A DNA stretch of 6,720 nt. Source: JAJKIP01 sp040509055. Its GTDB lineage: Bacteria > Bacteroidota > Bacteroidia > Chitinophagales > Chitinophagaceae. The DNA is taken from NCBI GenBank assembly GCA_040509055.1, contig JBEVLT010000330.1:1-6720 (forward strand), written 5' to 3'. The position numbers and the translations under genes were made by a program. A model generated the notes under the pieces. That model saw only the letters and a list, made by a program, of their open reading frames with translations, was not told the DNA's origin and ran no database searches. This document shows positions 1 to 5,769 of this stretch, piece by piece; position 1 is the first letter of the stretch, and each line of letters begins with the position of its first letter.

Positions 1-874
1 CCTGGTAAAACATACTGATATAAATCCGGAAAGAAGAAATGACTGGCAAGAGGTAAATAATTATATCCGGGCTATGAATCATGCCATACCCCGCCTTCAA
101 ACTCTTCCTTTGTCTTCCCGGTTTTTAAAGGAGACGCATGCCATCTTGCTGGATGGAGTAAGGGGAGAGTATAAGCTGCCAGGTCATTTTCGTACTTCTC
201 AAAACTGGATTGGCGGTGCTTCCTTAAACGACGCAGTTTTTATTCCACCTCCGAATCACGAGGTGGACAGGTTAATGGGAGACCTTGAGAACTTTATACA
301 TAATGAAGAAATTTCTGTACCACATCTTATTAAAATTGCATTAGCTCATTATCAATTCGAGACCATTCACCCTTTTCTGGATGGTAATGGACGTATTGGT
401 CGCCTGTTGATAACGCTTTATCTGATCGAAAATAAGATTATTGACAAGCCTGTTCTGTACTTGTCTGAATTCTTTGAGAAGCATAAAGGGTTGTATTACG
501 ATAACCTTACACGGGTAAGACGGAGTAATGATCTTATACAATGGATCCGTTTCTTTCTGGAAGCCATCATTCAGACTTGTGAAAAAGCTACTTTGAGCCT
601 GCAGAAGATTATGCAGCTGAAACAGGACTGTGAGGGCGGAAGAATTATCCATTTTGGGAAAAAGGCTCCCAATGCAAAAAAGCTATTGGATTATTTGTTT
701 ACTCAACCTATAGTAACTGCACAGCAGGTAGCGGAAGTATTGGATATCTCGCTGGTGTCCTCCTATAAAATAATTGGTGATTTTACAAAAACAGGAATGC
801 TTACAGAAGCTACAGGCTTTAAAAGGAACAGGTTTTTTCTGTTCAAAGAATACCTCGACATTTTCCATTCCTGA
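1..874 (+). CDS. Fic domain protein, AMPylase type, 5'-truncated by the window edge
   Basis: Fic proteins usually transfer AMP from ATP to a hydroxyl side chain of a target protein. The reading frame is open from the first complete codon (position 2), and the 24 codons before the first ATG (position 74) read as normal Fic sequence (NPERRNDWQEVNNYIRAM), so the true start lies outside the window. Counting from that ATG, the complete catalytic motif HPFLDGNGRIGR is at residues 99-110 (nt 368-403), with the catalytic His intact. The loop before it (GGASLNDAVFIPPP) fits the Fic flap. Residues about 200-262 look like a winged helix-turn-helix (AQQVAEVLDISLVSSYKII), a common C-terminal partner in this family. 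The N-terminal inhibitory helix of class II Fic proteins, if present, would be upstream of the window. The gene is less GC-rich to the eye than the rest of the window. The stop is TGA at 872-874. The family call is firm; the target protein is unknown. Confidence 0.93.
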   Translation, partial: LVKHTDINPERRNDWQEVNNYIRAMNHAIPRLQTLPLSSRFLKETHAILLDGVRGEYKLPGHFRTSQNWIGGASLNDAVFIPPPNHEVDRLMGDLENFIHNEEISVPHLIKIALAHYQFETIHPFLDGNGRIGRLLITLYLIENKIIDKPVLYLSEFFEKHKGLYYDNLTRVRRSNDLIQWIRFFLEAIIQTCEKATLSLQKIMQLKQDCEGGRIIHFGKKAPNAKKLLDYLFTQPIVTAQQVAEVLDISLVSSYKIIGDFTKTGMLTEATGFKRNRFFLFKEYLDIFHS

Positions 875-884
875 GTGCTGCAGC

Positions 885-907
885 GATGCGCAGACATTCT
901 CTGCATC
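885..907. terminator. Possible hairpin between convergent Fic and lipoprotein genes
   Basis: GCAGA (890-894) and TCTGC (900-904) flank a five-base loop, and GAT/ATC extend the stem past a two-base bulge. It lies between the stop codons of two convergent genes, where a two-way terminator is expected. There is no clear T tract on either side, so the call is weak. Confidence 0.25.
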
Positions 908-912
908 TTCGT

Positions 913-1098
913 CTATCGGTTGGTATCCACCCGCATCGCAGCAGTATCTGTGCTGATCACAGAGCCGTTGCTCATGCCATTCGGGTGCTGGGTAGGATTT
1001 TCAATAGCTGCAGGAGCTTCTTTGGTCTCTTTGGTGGTAGTGCTGTTGCAGGCCGCCAGCAGGCACAGCAGGAGGATACCGGTACCGTATTTTTTCAT
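913..1098 (-). CDS. Small secreted lipoprotein (61 aa), function unknown
   Basis: The protein begins with a textbook lipoprotein signal: MKKYGTGILLLCLLAAC, with basic residues, a hydrophobic core (about residues 5-16) and a lipobox LAAC whose Cys17 would be lipidated after cleavage by signal peptidase II. The mature part is only 44 residues, rich in Thr, Asn, Ala and Glu, low in complexity and without a recognised domain. No acidic Bacteroidota surface-export signal directly follows the Cys, so an inner-leaflet outer-membrane or periplasmic location is plausible. The start is ATG at 1098 and the stop TAG at 913-915. It is convergent with the Fic gene and divergent from fsr. Short lipoproteins of this kind are common in Bacteroidota and usually lack an assigned role. 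The signal peptide is the main evidence that the gene is real. Confidence 0.72.
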   Translation of the reverse strand: MKKYGTGILLLCLLAACNSTTTKETKEAPAAIENPTQHPNGMSNGSVISTDTAAMRVDTNR

Positions 1099-1334
1099 GA
1101 TGCGGGTTTACAGCATGTGTATCAAATACCTTACCAGAGGCAGGCTGCTGAATCTCCCTGGCGCTAAGCCCTGTACACGCAATGCAGGGTGCAGGTAGAA
1201 ATTCCGGGGATGGGTTATTTTTGCAGGCCGGTTGCCTGCCAGACGAACGCGCTGGCCCGAAGATCATCGGTCAGGATGAAGCATTTTAGACCTGCGGCGA
1301 TCCCATGATCAATTATTATCTTTAAGAACACCTG

Positions 1335-2561
1335 ATGGACCCAATAAAATCACCTGCCTTACCCGGGCAGGATGCGATAGCAAGCAAAACCGTTTACCCG
1401 ATACTCTTTACGATCAGTATCTCCCACCTGCTCAACGACCTGACGCAATCGATCATCCCTTCGGTTTACCCGGTTATCAAGGAGAAATACAATTTTTCGT
1501 TTACCCAGATCGGTATGATCACGCTGGGCTTTCAATTGACGGCTTCGCTGCTGCAGCCTTTTGTAGGTGCGTACACCGATCGAAAGCCTCAGCCTTATTC
1601 CTTGCCGCTGGCCATGCTGTTCACCCTGATCGGGATCATTTCCCTGTCGGTAGCCACCGGCTTTTACCCATTTGTACTGGCGGTGAGTGTCATGGGGTTG
1701 GGTTCTTCCATCTTTCATCCCGAGGCGTCTAGAGTGGCCTACCTGGCTTCCGGCGGCAGGAAGGGACTGGCACAGTCCATCTTCCAGCTCGGCGGCAATA
1801 CCGGCACGGCCATTGGTCCGTTGCTGGCTGCGCTGATCGTGCTTTCCTATGGCCAGTCGTCTATCCTCTGGTTTGCCATTGTGCCTGTGATTGGGATAAC
1901 GGTTCTTTTTATCATCAGCAAATGGTACCAGGGGCGTATTTATTTGCGAAAAAGCAATCCGGCTGCGATCCTGACGGAATTTGCGCCCGGCTTGTCCAGA
2001 AAGCGGGTGATGATCTCGATCGGCATTTTGCTGGTGCTTGTATTTTCAAAGTACTTCTACATGGCCGGCATGACGAATTACTTTACCTTTTTCCTGATCG
2101 ATAAATTCCATGTTTCGGTCGGGCAATCGCAGTATTTCTTATTTGCATTCCTGTTTGCCGTGGCGCTGGGCACGGTGATCGGCGGTCCGCTGGGCGACCG
2201 GTTTGGCCGCAAGTATGTGATCTGGTTCTCGATCCTTGGAGCGGCTCCGTTTACCCTGGCGCTTCCTTACCTGAACCTGGCCTGGACCATCGGGTTTGCC
2301 GTGATCATTGGGGTCATCATGGCTTCCGCGTTTTCTGCCATCCTGGTATATGCCACCGACCTGGTGCCCGGCAGGATCGGGACGATCGCAGGCCTGTTCT
2401 TTGGGTTTATGTTCGGCATGGCCGGGGTAGGCTCAGCCCTGCTGGGCTGGCTGGCGGATCATACCAGTATTGCTTATGTTTTTAAGATCTGCGCTTTTCT
2501 GCCGCTGATCGGGATCATCACGGTCTTTCTTCCCAATATAGCGCACAGAAGAAGCCGGTAA
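1335..2561 (+). CDS. fsr: MFS efflux permease, fosmidomycin-resistance (Fsr) type
   Basis: This is an inner-membrane drug/proton antiporter of the major facilitator superfamily, 408 residues long, close to the E. coli Fsr length. Family marks, recognised from memory of Fsr, include SHLLNDLTQSIIPSVYP (residues 30-46), FSFTQIGMITLGFQLTASLL (54-73), GLGSSIFHPEASRVAYLASG (121-140) and GLAQSIFQLGGNTG (144-157). The second-half MFS motif GGPLGDRFGRK is at 283-293. About twelve hydrophobic segments are visible, with a central cytoplasmic loop near 196-225 (YQGRIYLRKSN). Fsr exports fosmidomycin in E. coli; the natural substrate here is not shown by the sequence. The gene stands alone. TATCTTTA at 1317-1324, 10 nt before the ATG, resembles the Bacteroidota -7 element TAnnTTTG in seven of eight positions, but no well-placed TTG lies upstream. 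The stop is TAA at 2559-2561. Confidence 0.92.
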   Translation: MDPIKSPALPGQDAIASKTVYPILFTISISHLLNDLTQSIIPSVYPVIKEKYNFSFTQIGMITLGFQLTASLLQPFVGAYTDRKPQPYSLPLAMLFTLIGIISLSVATGFYPFVLAVSVMGLGSSIFHPEASRVAYLASGGRKGLAQSIFQLGGNTGTAIGPLLAALIVLSYGQSSILWFAIVPVIGITVLFIISKWYQGRIYLRKSNPAAILTEFAPGLSRKRVMISIGILLVLVFSKYFYMAGMTNYFTFFLIDKFHVSVGQSQYFLFAFLFAVALGTVIGGPLGDRFGRKYVIWFSILGAAPFTLALPYLNLAWTIGFAVIIGVIMASAFSAILVYATDLVPGRIGTIAGLFFGFMFGMAGVGSALLGWLADHTSIAYVFKICAFLPLIGIITVFLPNIAHRRSR

Positions 2562-2928
2562 TTGAAAATCCTTCCTTCCCTTCAGGACAAATGCGTTCGT
2601 TGATCTTCCATGCGAAGATTGTATCAGGTTCCGATGCGATACTCAGTAACTCTGGTAAGGATGTTTTAAGTGAGAGAGTTTCCAGTCATGCTGGATAGGA
2701 CTTGTCCAGTCTTCCATGATAGAACACGAATGGCTGTCAATAAAGATTCCGACCCTCCCGACGAAGTCACGCCGGAGTTTCCCGGCCTTAGAGCCGGGAC
2801 CTCCCGGCGTCTTTCTCTATTCTCAAAAAAAAGTACTGGATCAAACTTAGTATTGGTCCAACTAACTTAATCGATGACCCGTTTCAGACCAATTAGCAGC
2901 ACAGTACCATTTTCCTCGCATGCTTTCC
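2562..2928. other. Gene-free intergenic stretch of 367 nt with several inverted repeats
   Basis: This lies between the fsr stop and the stop of the minus-strand ArsR operon, so both flanking genes end here. It holds a 6-bp hairpin (ATCTTC 2603-2608 / GAAGAT 2614-2619), a TCCAG/CTGGA/TCCAG series (2681-2685, 2691-2695, 2705-2709), the strong GC-rich double hairpin annotated separately, and ATTGGTC/GACCAAT arms (2852-2858 / 2887-2893). A 66-codon open frame at 2670-2870 runs straight through the strong hairpin and does not look like a protein. I see no tRNA or small-RNA promoter. Confidence 0.6.
2770..2820 (+). terminator. Nested GC-rich hairpin with T-rich tail, probable terminator
   Basis: An inner perfect 7-bp stem TCCCGGC (2780-2786) / GCCGGGA (2793-2799) closes a six-base loop. 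It sits inside an outer stem CGCCGGAG (2770-2777) / CTCCCGGCG (2801-2809) with one bulged G. The plus strand continues with the pyrimidine-rich TCTTTCTCTATTCT, so the structure suits termination of fsr transcription, although it lies about 210 nt past the stop. It may also block the opposing operon. The inner arms recur at 3402-3427. Confidence 0.5.
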
Positions 2929-3360
2929 TTACTGCCCGTTGGCAAATTCCACCATCCATTCGATGCCGTATTTGTCCCGGAAACAGCCAAAATAAGAGCC
3001 CCAGGGGCTATCGCCGATAGGCCCCTCTGTTTGTCCGCCTGCCGACAGCCCGTTGAATAATTGGTCTGCTTCTTCTTTACTTTCTGTGTGTATCACAATT
3101 TTGCTCCTGTTCTCATTCTCATTTGTTTTTCCGAGGATCGCGGGTACATCGTTTGCCATCAGCATGCTGCTCTTGCCGATCGGCAACGCGATATGCATGA
3201 TCTTATTTTCTTCTTTTTCCGCTACCGGGAATTCGGGGCTTGCCAGGTCTTTGAAGCGGATCACCTTGGCAAACTCTCCGCCAAATACCGATTTGTAAAA
3301 GGTAAATGCTTCTTCGGCATTTCCATTGAAATTAACATGGGGATTGATGTGTGCCATCAT
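2929..3360 (-). CDS. VOC family (PhnB/glyoxalase-like) protein
   Basis: This is a small cytoplasmic protein of the vicinal oxygen chelate superfamily, PhnB-like branch. The family includes metal-dependent dioxygenases, isomerases and resistance proteins, but most PhnB-like members have no proven reaction. With the start at 3360 it is 143 residues, a normal family length. It opens INPHVNFNGNAEEAFTFYKS (residues 5-24), the typical first beta-alpha unit, with GGEF at 27-30, and closes with DSPWGSYFGCFRDKYGIEWM (117-136), the characteristic last beta unit. Two adjacent ATG codons (3360 and 3357) are equally likely starts. A longer frame from 3450 is rejected because it would overlap the upstream gene and translate an intergenic hairpin. 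It is the last gene of the ArsR operon, separated by about 71 nt from the preceding stop. Confidence 0.87.
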   Translation of the reverse strand: MMAHINPHVNFNGNAEEAFTFYKSVFGGEFAKVIRFKDLASPEFPVAEKEENKIMHIALPIGKSSMLMANDVPAILGKTNENENRSKIVIHTESKEEADQLFNGLSAGGQTEGPIGDSPWGSYFGCFRDKYGIEWMVEFANGQ

Positions 3361-3401
3361 TTTAGTTTTTAAGTTGTTGTATGTTGACGCTTCGGCCGGC
3401 A

Positions 3402-3427
3402 TCCCGGCAAGCTTTGCTTCGCCGGGA
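3402..3427. repeat. Intercistronic palindromic hairpin sharing arms with 2780-2799
   Basis: TCCCGGCAAGC (3402-3412) pairs with GCTTCGCCGGGA (3416-3427) around a TTT loop, an 11-bp stem with one bulged C. The outer TCCCGGC/GCCGGGA arms are identical to those of the hairpin at 2780-2799. It lies between the 69-residue gene and the VOC gene of the same operon. No T tract follows on the minus strand, so a stabilising or partly terminating intercistronic element, or a dispersed palindromic repeat, is more likely than a full terminator. Confidence 0.5.
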
Positions 3428-3431
3428 CATC

Positions 3432-3641
3432 TTACTCCAGCTCTGCGCAATAAAAATTGTGAACAGCCAGCAGTCCTGTTATTTTCAAAGCAATATTTTC
3501 TTCGCTGTCAATGCGCAGGACCCTGTCGCAGTCCTGTAGGTCGAAATTCCATTTACCGTTTGGAAGCAGTTGATCAATATGTGGCCCAAGCTGCTCAGCC
3601 TGGTCCTTTGTTTTGACAGAAGTTTTGAACACGTAGATCAT
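3432..3641 (-). CDS. Small conserved-looking protein of unknown function (69 aa)
   Basis: I do not recognise a named family. The protein begins MIYVFKTSVKTKDQAEQLGP, continues with a central KWNFDLQDCDRVLRIDSEEN and ends NFYCAELE. The alternation suggests a compact beta-alpha-beta-beta-alpha(-beta) fold of the size of heavy-metal-associated domains, but the CxxC metal motif is absent; the fold is inference only. It looks real because the composition is protein-like and its ATG overlaps the stop of the upstream AHSA1 gene as ATGA (3638-3641), which implies translational coupling. It lies inside the ArsR operon between the AHSA1 and VOC genes. The stop is at 3432-3434. Confidence 0.72.
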   Translation of the reverse strand: MIYVFKTSVKTKDQAEQLGPHIDQLLPNGKWNFDLQDCDRVLRIDSEENIALKITGLLAVHNFYCAELE

Positions 3642-4135
3642 TTGCCGGACAAGGTTTGCAGCAGCTCTTTCAGGTTGCCGTAGGTCATCGTCATTCCTGT
3701 TTTGAAGCCTTCCAGCACACTCTCCAGCCGCTCGAGCGATTCATTGTAAATGGAAATATGCACGATCGTTTTCCCGTCTTTTGCTGCAAAATGCAGGTCC
3801 CAGTCAGAGCCATAGGGGTCAGGGTTTTCATCCTTGTCGGCAAACACGTTGAAGAGTTTGAAATGCGTCTTCGGGGTGATGGCCGTATAGGTTTGAAGGG
3901 CCCAGCGCTCCTGCCCGTCGGGAGTGACCATGGCATAAAACCGCCGGCCTCCCACTCTGAAATCCATATACTTTGTTTTGGACACCAGTGGCTTCGGCGC
4001 ATACCATTGGTCCAGCAGCTCGGCTTTGGTAAAGGCATCCCAGACCAGGGATGGGTCGGCGTCAAACTCCATGTCGATGGTGACGGTTTTGGTCGATTTG
4101 TCAACGGCAAAATCGAATAGCGAATGATTGCTCAT
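3638..4135 (-). CDS. AHSA1/SRPBCC domain protein
   Basis: This is a START-like helix-grip protein of the AHSA1 (activator of Hsp90 ATPase 1-like) branch, 165 residues from the chosen start. Marks of the family are VTIDMEFDADPSLVWDAFTK (residues 18-37), ELLDQWYAP (39-47), FRVGGRRFYAMVTPDG (59-74) and a final amphipathic helix near EGFKTGMTMTYGNLKELLQTL. The fold binds a hydrophobic ligand in many relatives, but no ligand can be named. Genes of this type very often follow an ArsR repressor, as here. The ATG at 4135 overlaps the ArsR stop as ATGA (4132-4135). That start is preferred to the 28-codon-longer frame from 4219, which would run deep into arsR and adds sequence unlike the family. Confidence 0.9.
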   Translation of the reverse strand: MSNHSLFDFAVDKSTKTVTIDMEFDADPSLVWDAFTKAELLDQWYAPKPLVSKTKYMDFRVGGRRFYAMVTPDGQERWALQTYTAITPKTHFKLFNVFADKDENPDPYGSDWDLHFAAKDGKTIVHISIYNESLERLESVLEGFKTGMTMTYGNLKELLQTLSGK

Positions 4136-4458
4136 TTTTTCTGTTTTTTCATGTTTGATAATAAGGCGTTGAGCTGGTTGTAGCGGGCTTCCCAGATCTG
4201 CCTGAACTGGTTGATCCATTGATCGATCTCCTTCATTTTTTCAAGTTCAAGGGAGTAATAGATCTCCCGGCCCTGCTGCTCCTGTTTCACCAGGTCGCAT
4301 TCAGCCAGTATTTTGATATGTTTGGATACAGCCTGCCGGCTGGTGTTGAAATGCTCGGCCAGGGCATTGGGGGTCATGGCATGCAGGGCGATCAGCGTGA
4401 TGATGGCCCGCCGGGTGGGGTCGGCGATGGCCTGGAAAATGTCTCTTCTGGTTTCCAT
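4132..4458 (-). CDS. ArsR/SmtB-family winged-helix repressor
   Basis: This is a dimeric DNA-binding repressor of 108 residues. It begins METRRDIFQAIADPTRRAII, the usual opening of ArsR proteins paired with AHSA1 genes. A helix-turn-helix (NALAEHFNTSRQAVSKHIKI) is at about residues 31-50 and a wing (GREIYYSLE) at 63-71. The Cys-rich metal-binding motif of the metal-sensing branch is absent, so it probably senses something other than arsenite or zinc-type metals. The frame is open five codons upstream to a TTG at 4473, but that codon lies inside the operator. The ATG at 4458 gives the standard N-terminus and leaves room for a short leader. It heads an operon of four genes and most likely represses its own promoter through the two palindromic boxes just upstream. 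Confidence 0.92.
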   Translation of the reverse strand: METRRDIFQAIADPTRRAIITLIALHAMTPNALAEHFNTSRQAVSKHIKILAECDLVKQEQQGREIYYSLELEKMKEIDQWINQFRQIWEARYNQLNALLSNMKKQKK

Positions 4459-4467
4459 ATTGATTTT

Positions 4468-4511
4468 TTGCAACTACGTGGTTGCAAATATAAGAGCAAC
4501 TACCTGGTTGC
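4468..4511. promoter_or_regulatory. Tandem ArsR operator: two palindromic boxes
   Basis: Box 1 (4468-4487) is TTGCAACTACGTGGTTGCAA, a 20-bp palindrome with one mismatched pair. Box 2 (4496-4511) is GCAACTACCTGGTTGC, identical to the core of box 1 except for one base. The starts of the cores are 26 bp apart, between two and three helical turns. Box 1 overlaps the -7 element and the expected start of transcription, and box 2 fills the -33/-7 spacer. This is the position expected for an autorepressor. That ArsR is the binder is inferred from position. Confidence 0.75.
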
Positions 4512-4517
4512 GCAAAA
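4485..4517 (-). promoter_or_regulatory. Bacteroidota-type promoter of the ArsR operon
   Basis: On the minus strand TTTTG (4517-4513) is followed after 20 nt by TATATTTG (4492-4485), a full match to the Bacteroidota -7 consensus TAnnTTTG with a TTG-type -33 element at normal spacing. Transcription would start a few bases further, near 4478-4481, about 20 nt before the arsR ATG at 4458. No Shine-Dalgarno site is visible, as usual for this phylum. Confidence 0.72.
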
Positions 4518-4541
4518 TTTATTTCAGCATTTTTTTTCGGG

Positions 4542-4671
4542 GTTAATAAGAGAACCCACGCGTTGTATGCACCGTTGGCCACCCTTGTGTGGCAACCGTG
4601 CTCCGTGAGTGCACCACGGCCTCACGCTGCGGGTGTACAAGCACCCTCAAAATACTATTGCACCCCCGTTC
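4542..4671 (-). ncRNA. Candidate guide RNA (scaffold plus guide) of the nuclease-dead Cas12f-like protein
   Basis: Directly after the stop of the Cas12f-like gene, on the same strand, the sequence folds into three successive hairpins with no convincing ORF. They are GGGTG (4646-4642) / CACCC (4635-4631); CGTGAG (4626-4621) / CTCACG (4609-4604), with an alternative CCGTG/CACGG stem; and GTTGCCAC (4596-4589) / GTGGCCAAC (4582-4574) with one bulged C. A short tail GGTGCATACAAC (4573-4562) follows; an AAC-type end is typical of Cas12f-family repeats, as I recall. If the scaffold ends there, the guide would start at 4561. Cas12f and TnpB proteins normally use an RNA encoded next to or overlapping their 3' end, so position and structure both fit. 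The ends are guesses, there is no repeat array, and no promoter of its own is evident, so it may be processed from the sigma/Cas12f-like transcript. Confidence 0.45.
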
Positions 4672-5769
4672 CTACTCCACCACCAGCGCAATGCCTGCCT
4701 TCCGCGCTTTGTAGGCAATCTTTTCCTTCAGGCTGTAGTAGCTCCAGTTGCGCAGCAGGAACTCCTCTTCCTTTGCAGCGGCCTCCTGCTGCTGCTGGCC
4801 GGTCAGCAATAAAGTGGCCACCCGGTGCCGGATGCACAGATCGATCAGCCGGCGGCTGTACACATGCAGCTTATAATTTACATACCGCTTCTCCGCGCCC
4901 CGGTAGCGCTCCAGGTGCTGCAGCTTCCGGGCCAGGCCGTTGGCTGACCGGTTGTAGGTGGCGGATTGCTGGCAGCGGTGCAGCGCTTGCTGAATAGCGA
5001 GCCGCCGGTACAGGAAATCCTCTTTGGTACCGATGGCATAGCTGTGCCGCCCGATCTTTACCCGGATGGGAATTTCCATAGACAGGGTGGCTTCGGCAAC
5101 TACTTCCGGCTGCAGGGCATGATCGTCTTTAGATACCTCAAAGGTGGCCAGCAGGAAGATTTTGTGCTCTTCCACTTGAATAGAGCTGGTGCGCAGCTTG
5201 TACTCTCCCCGCAGGGCCGCCTCCCAGATCGCCCGCTTATCACCACCCTTTTTCCCAAAATACAGGCGGAAAGCGTGGCCAAAGACCTGGCAGGTGTAAA
5301 ACCGACCGCCTTCTTCCGTTTTTATCTGCCGCAGGTCAGCAGGGGCTATCGGCATGGGGATGTCCCGGCGGAAGCTGCGGAGCGATCGCTCTCCTTTCCA
5401 CAGCCCGTCCCGCTCCTTGCCAAAGGTGCACACCAGCTGCTTATTCAGGCAGCTCAGGATGCTCATGGGCATCTGCCCTTTGAAATGGCGGCTCAGCAGC
5501 TGGTAGGTGGTATTGAGCCGGGAGGTGGTGAGGATGCCGTCCTCATCCTGCCGGATATTGGCCAGCCTGGCCCGCACCCCGTCTGTGAAGTAAAACAGGT
5601 CTTTCACCTGCTCCTGGATGTACTGGTGGGTGTAGATATAATTGGCCGCCCGGTGGCAGATGCGCTGCCATTGCCAGAGCGTCTCCCGCGTTTGCCGCCT
5701 TATGGCAGGGTCCTGCGTATGGATCAGCAGCTGTATTTTCCGGGTCAGCAGGATTTTGTTGTCTTTCAT
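4672..5769 (-). CDS. Nuclease-dead Cas12f/TnpB-like RNA-guided DNA-binding protein
   Basis: The 365-residue protein has the layout of miniature Cas12f/TnpB effectors. There is a first beta strand (KILLTRKIQLLI, 5-16), a helical REC-like part (about 25-110), the wedge-type segment GERSLRSFRRDIPMPI (126-141), then LRTSSIQVEEHKIFLLATFE (192-211), and a RuvC-like half with the bridging helix region GLARKLQHLERYRGAEKRYVNYKLHVYSRRLIDLCI (278-313) and NWSYYSLKEKIAYKARKAGI (341-360). The active site appears destroyed. The RuvC-I GVDLG segment aligns with SMEIP, placing Glu232 at the Asp position; the RuvC-II E-D-L segment aligns with TGQ, placing Thr323 at the Glu position; and the chain ends in ALVVE, before the zinc ribbon and RuvC-III Asp. 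No downstream frame restores CxxC motifs, so it is not a simple frameshift. Its ATG overlaps the sigma-factor stop as ATGA (5766-5769). I infer an RNA-guided DNA binder that recruits the sigma factor. The alignment is by eye. Confidence 0.82.
   Translation of the reverse strand: MKDNKILLTRKIQLLIHTQDPAIRRQTRETLWQWQRICHRAANYIYTHQYIQEQVKDLFYFTDGVRARLANIRQDEDGILTTSRLNTTYQLLSRHFKGQMPMSILSCLNKQLVCTFGKERDGLWKGERSLRSFRRDIPMPIAPADLRQIKTEEGGRFYTCQVFGHAFRLYFGKKGGDKRAIWEAALRGEYKLRTSSIQVEEHKIFLLATFEVSKDDHALQPEVVAEATLSMEIPIRVKIGRHSYAIGTKEDFLYRRLAIQQALHRCQQSATYNRSANGLARKLQHLERYRGAEKRYVNYKLHVYSRRLIDLCIRHRVATLLLTGQQQQEAAAKEEEFLLRNWSYYSLKEKIAYKARKAGIALVVE

Noticed and set aside
2670..2870. 66-codon plus-strand frame after fsr
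   Set aside because: It is read through the strong nested hairpin at 2770-2809 and has no protein-like pattern.
3361..3450. 30-codon N-terminal extension of the VOC protein
   Set aside because: It would overlap the upstream gene and translate the hairpin at 3402-3427; the family begins at the ATG pair at 3357-3360.
4136..4219. 28-codon N-terminal extension of the AHSA1 protein
   Set aside because: It overlaps arsR in another frame and adds non-family sequence; the ATG at 4135 forms the ATGA coupling seen again downstream.
4539..4557. GGGTT/AACCC hairpin as terminator of the candidate RNA
   Set aside because: On the minus strand the stem is followed by an A run, not a T run, and the stem is only 5 bp.
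4542..4671. CRISPR array next to the Cas12f-like gene
   Set aside because: No repeated unit of 25-40 nt with regular spacing was found here or elsewhere in the window; only a single possible scaffold is present.
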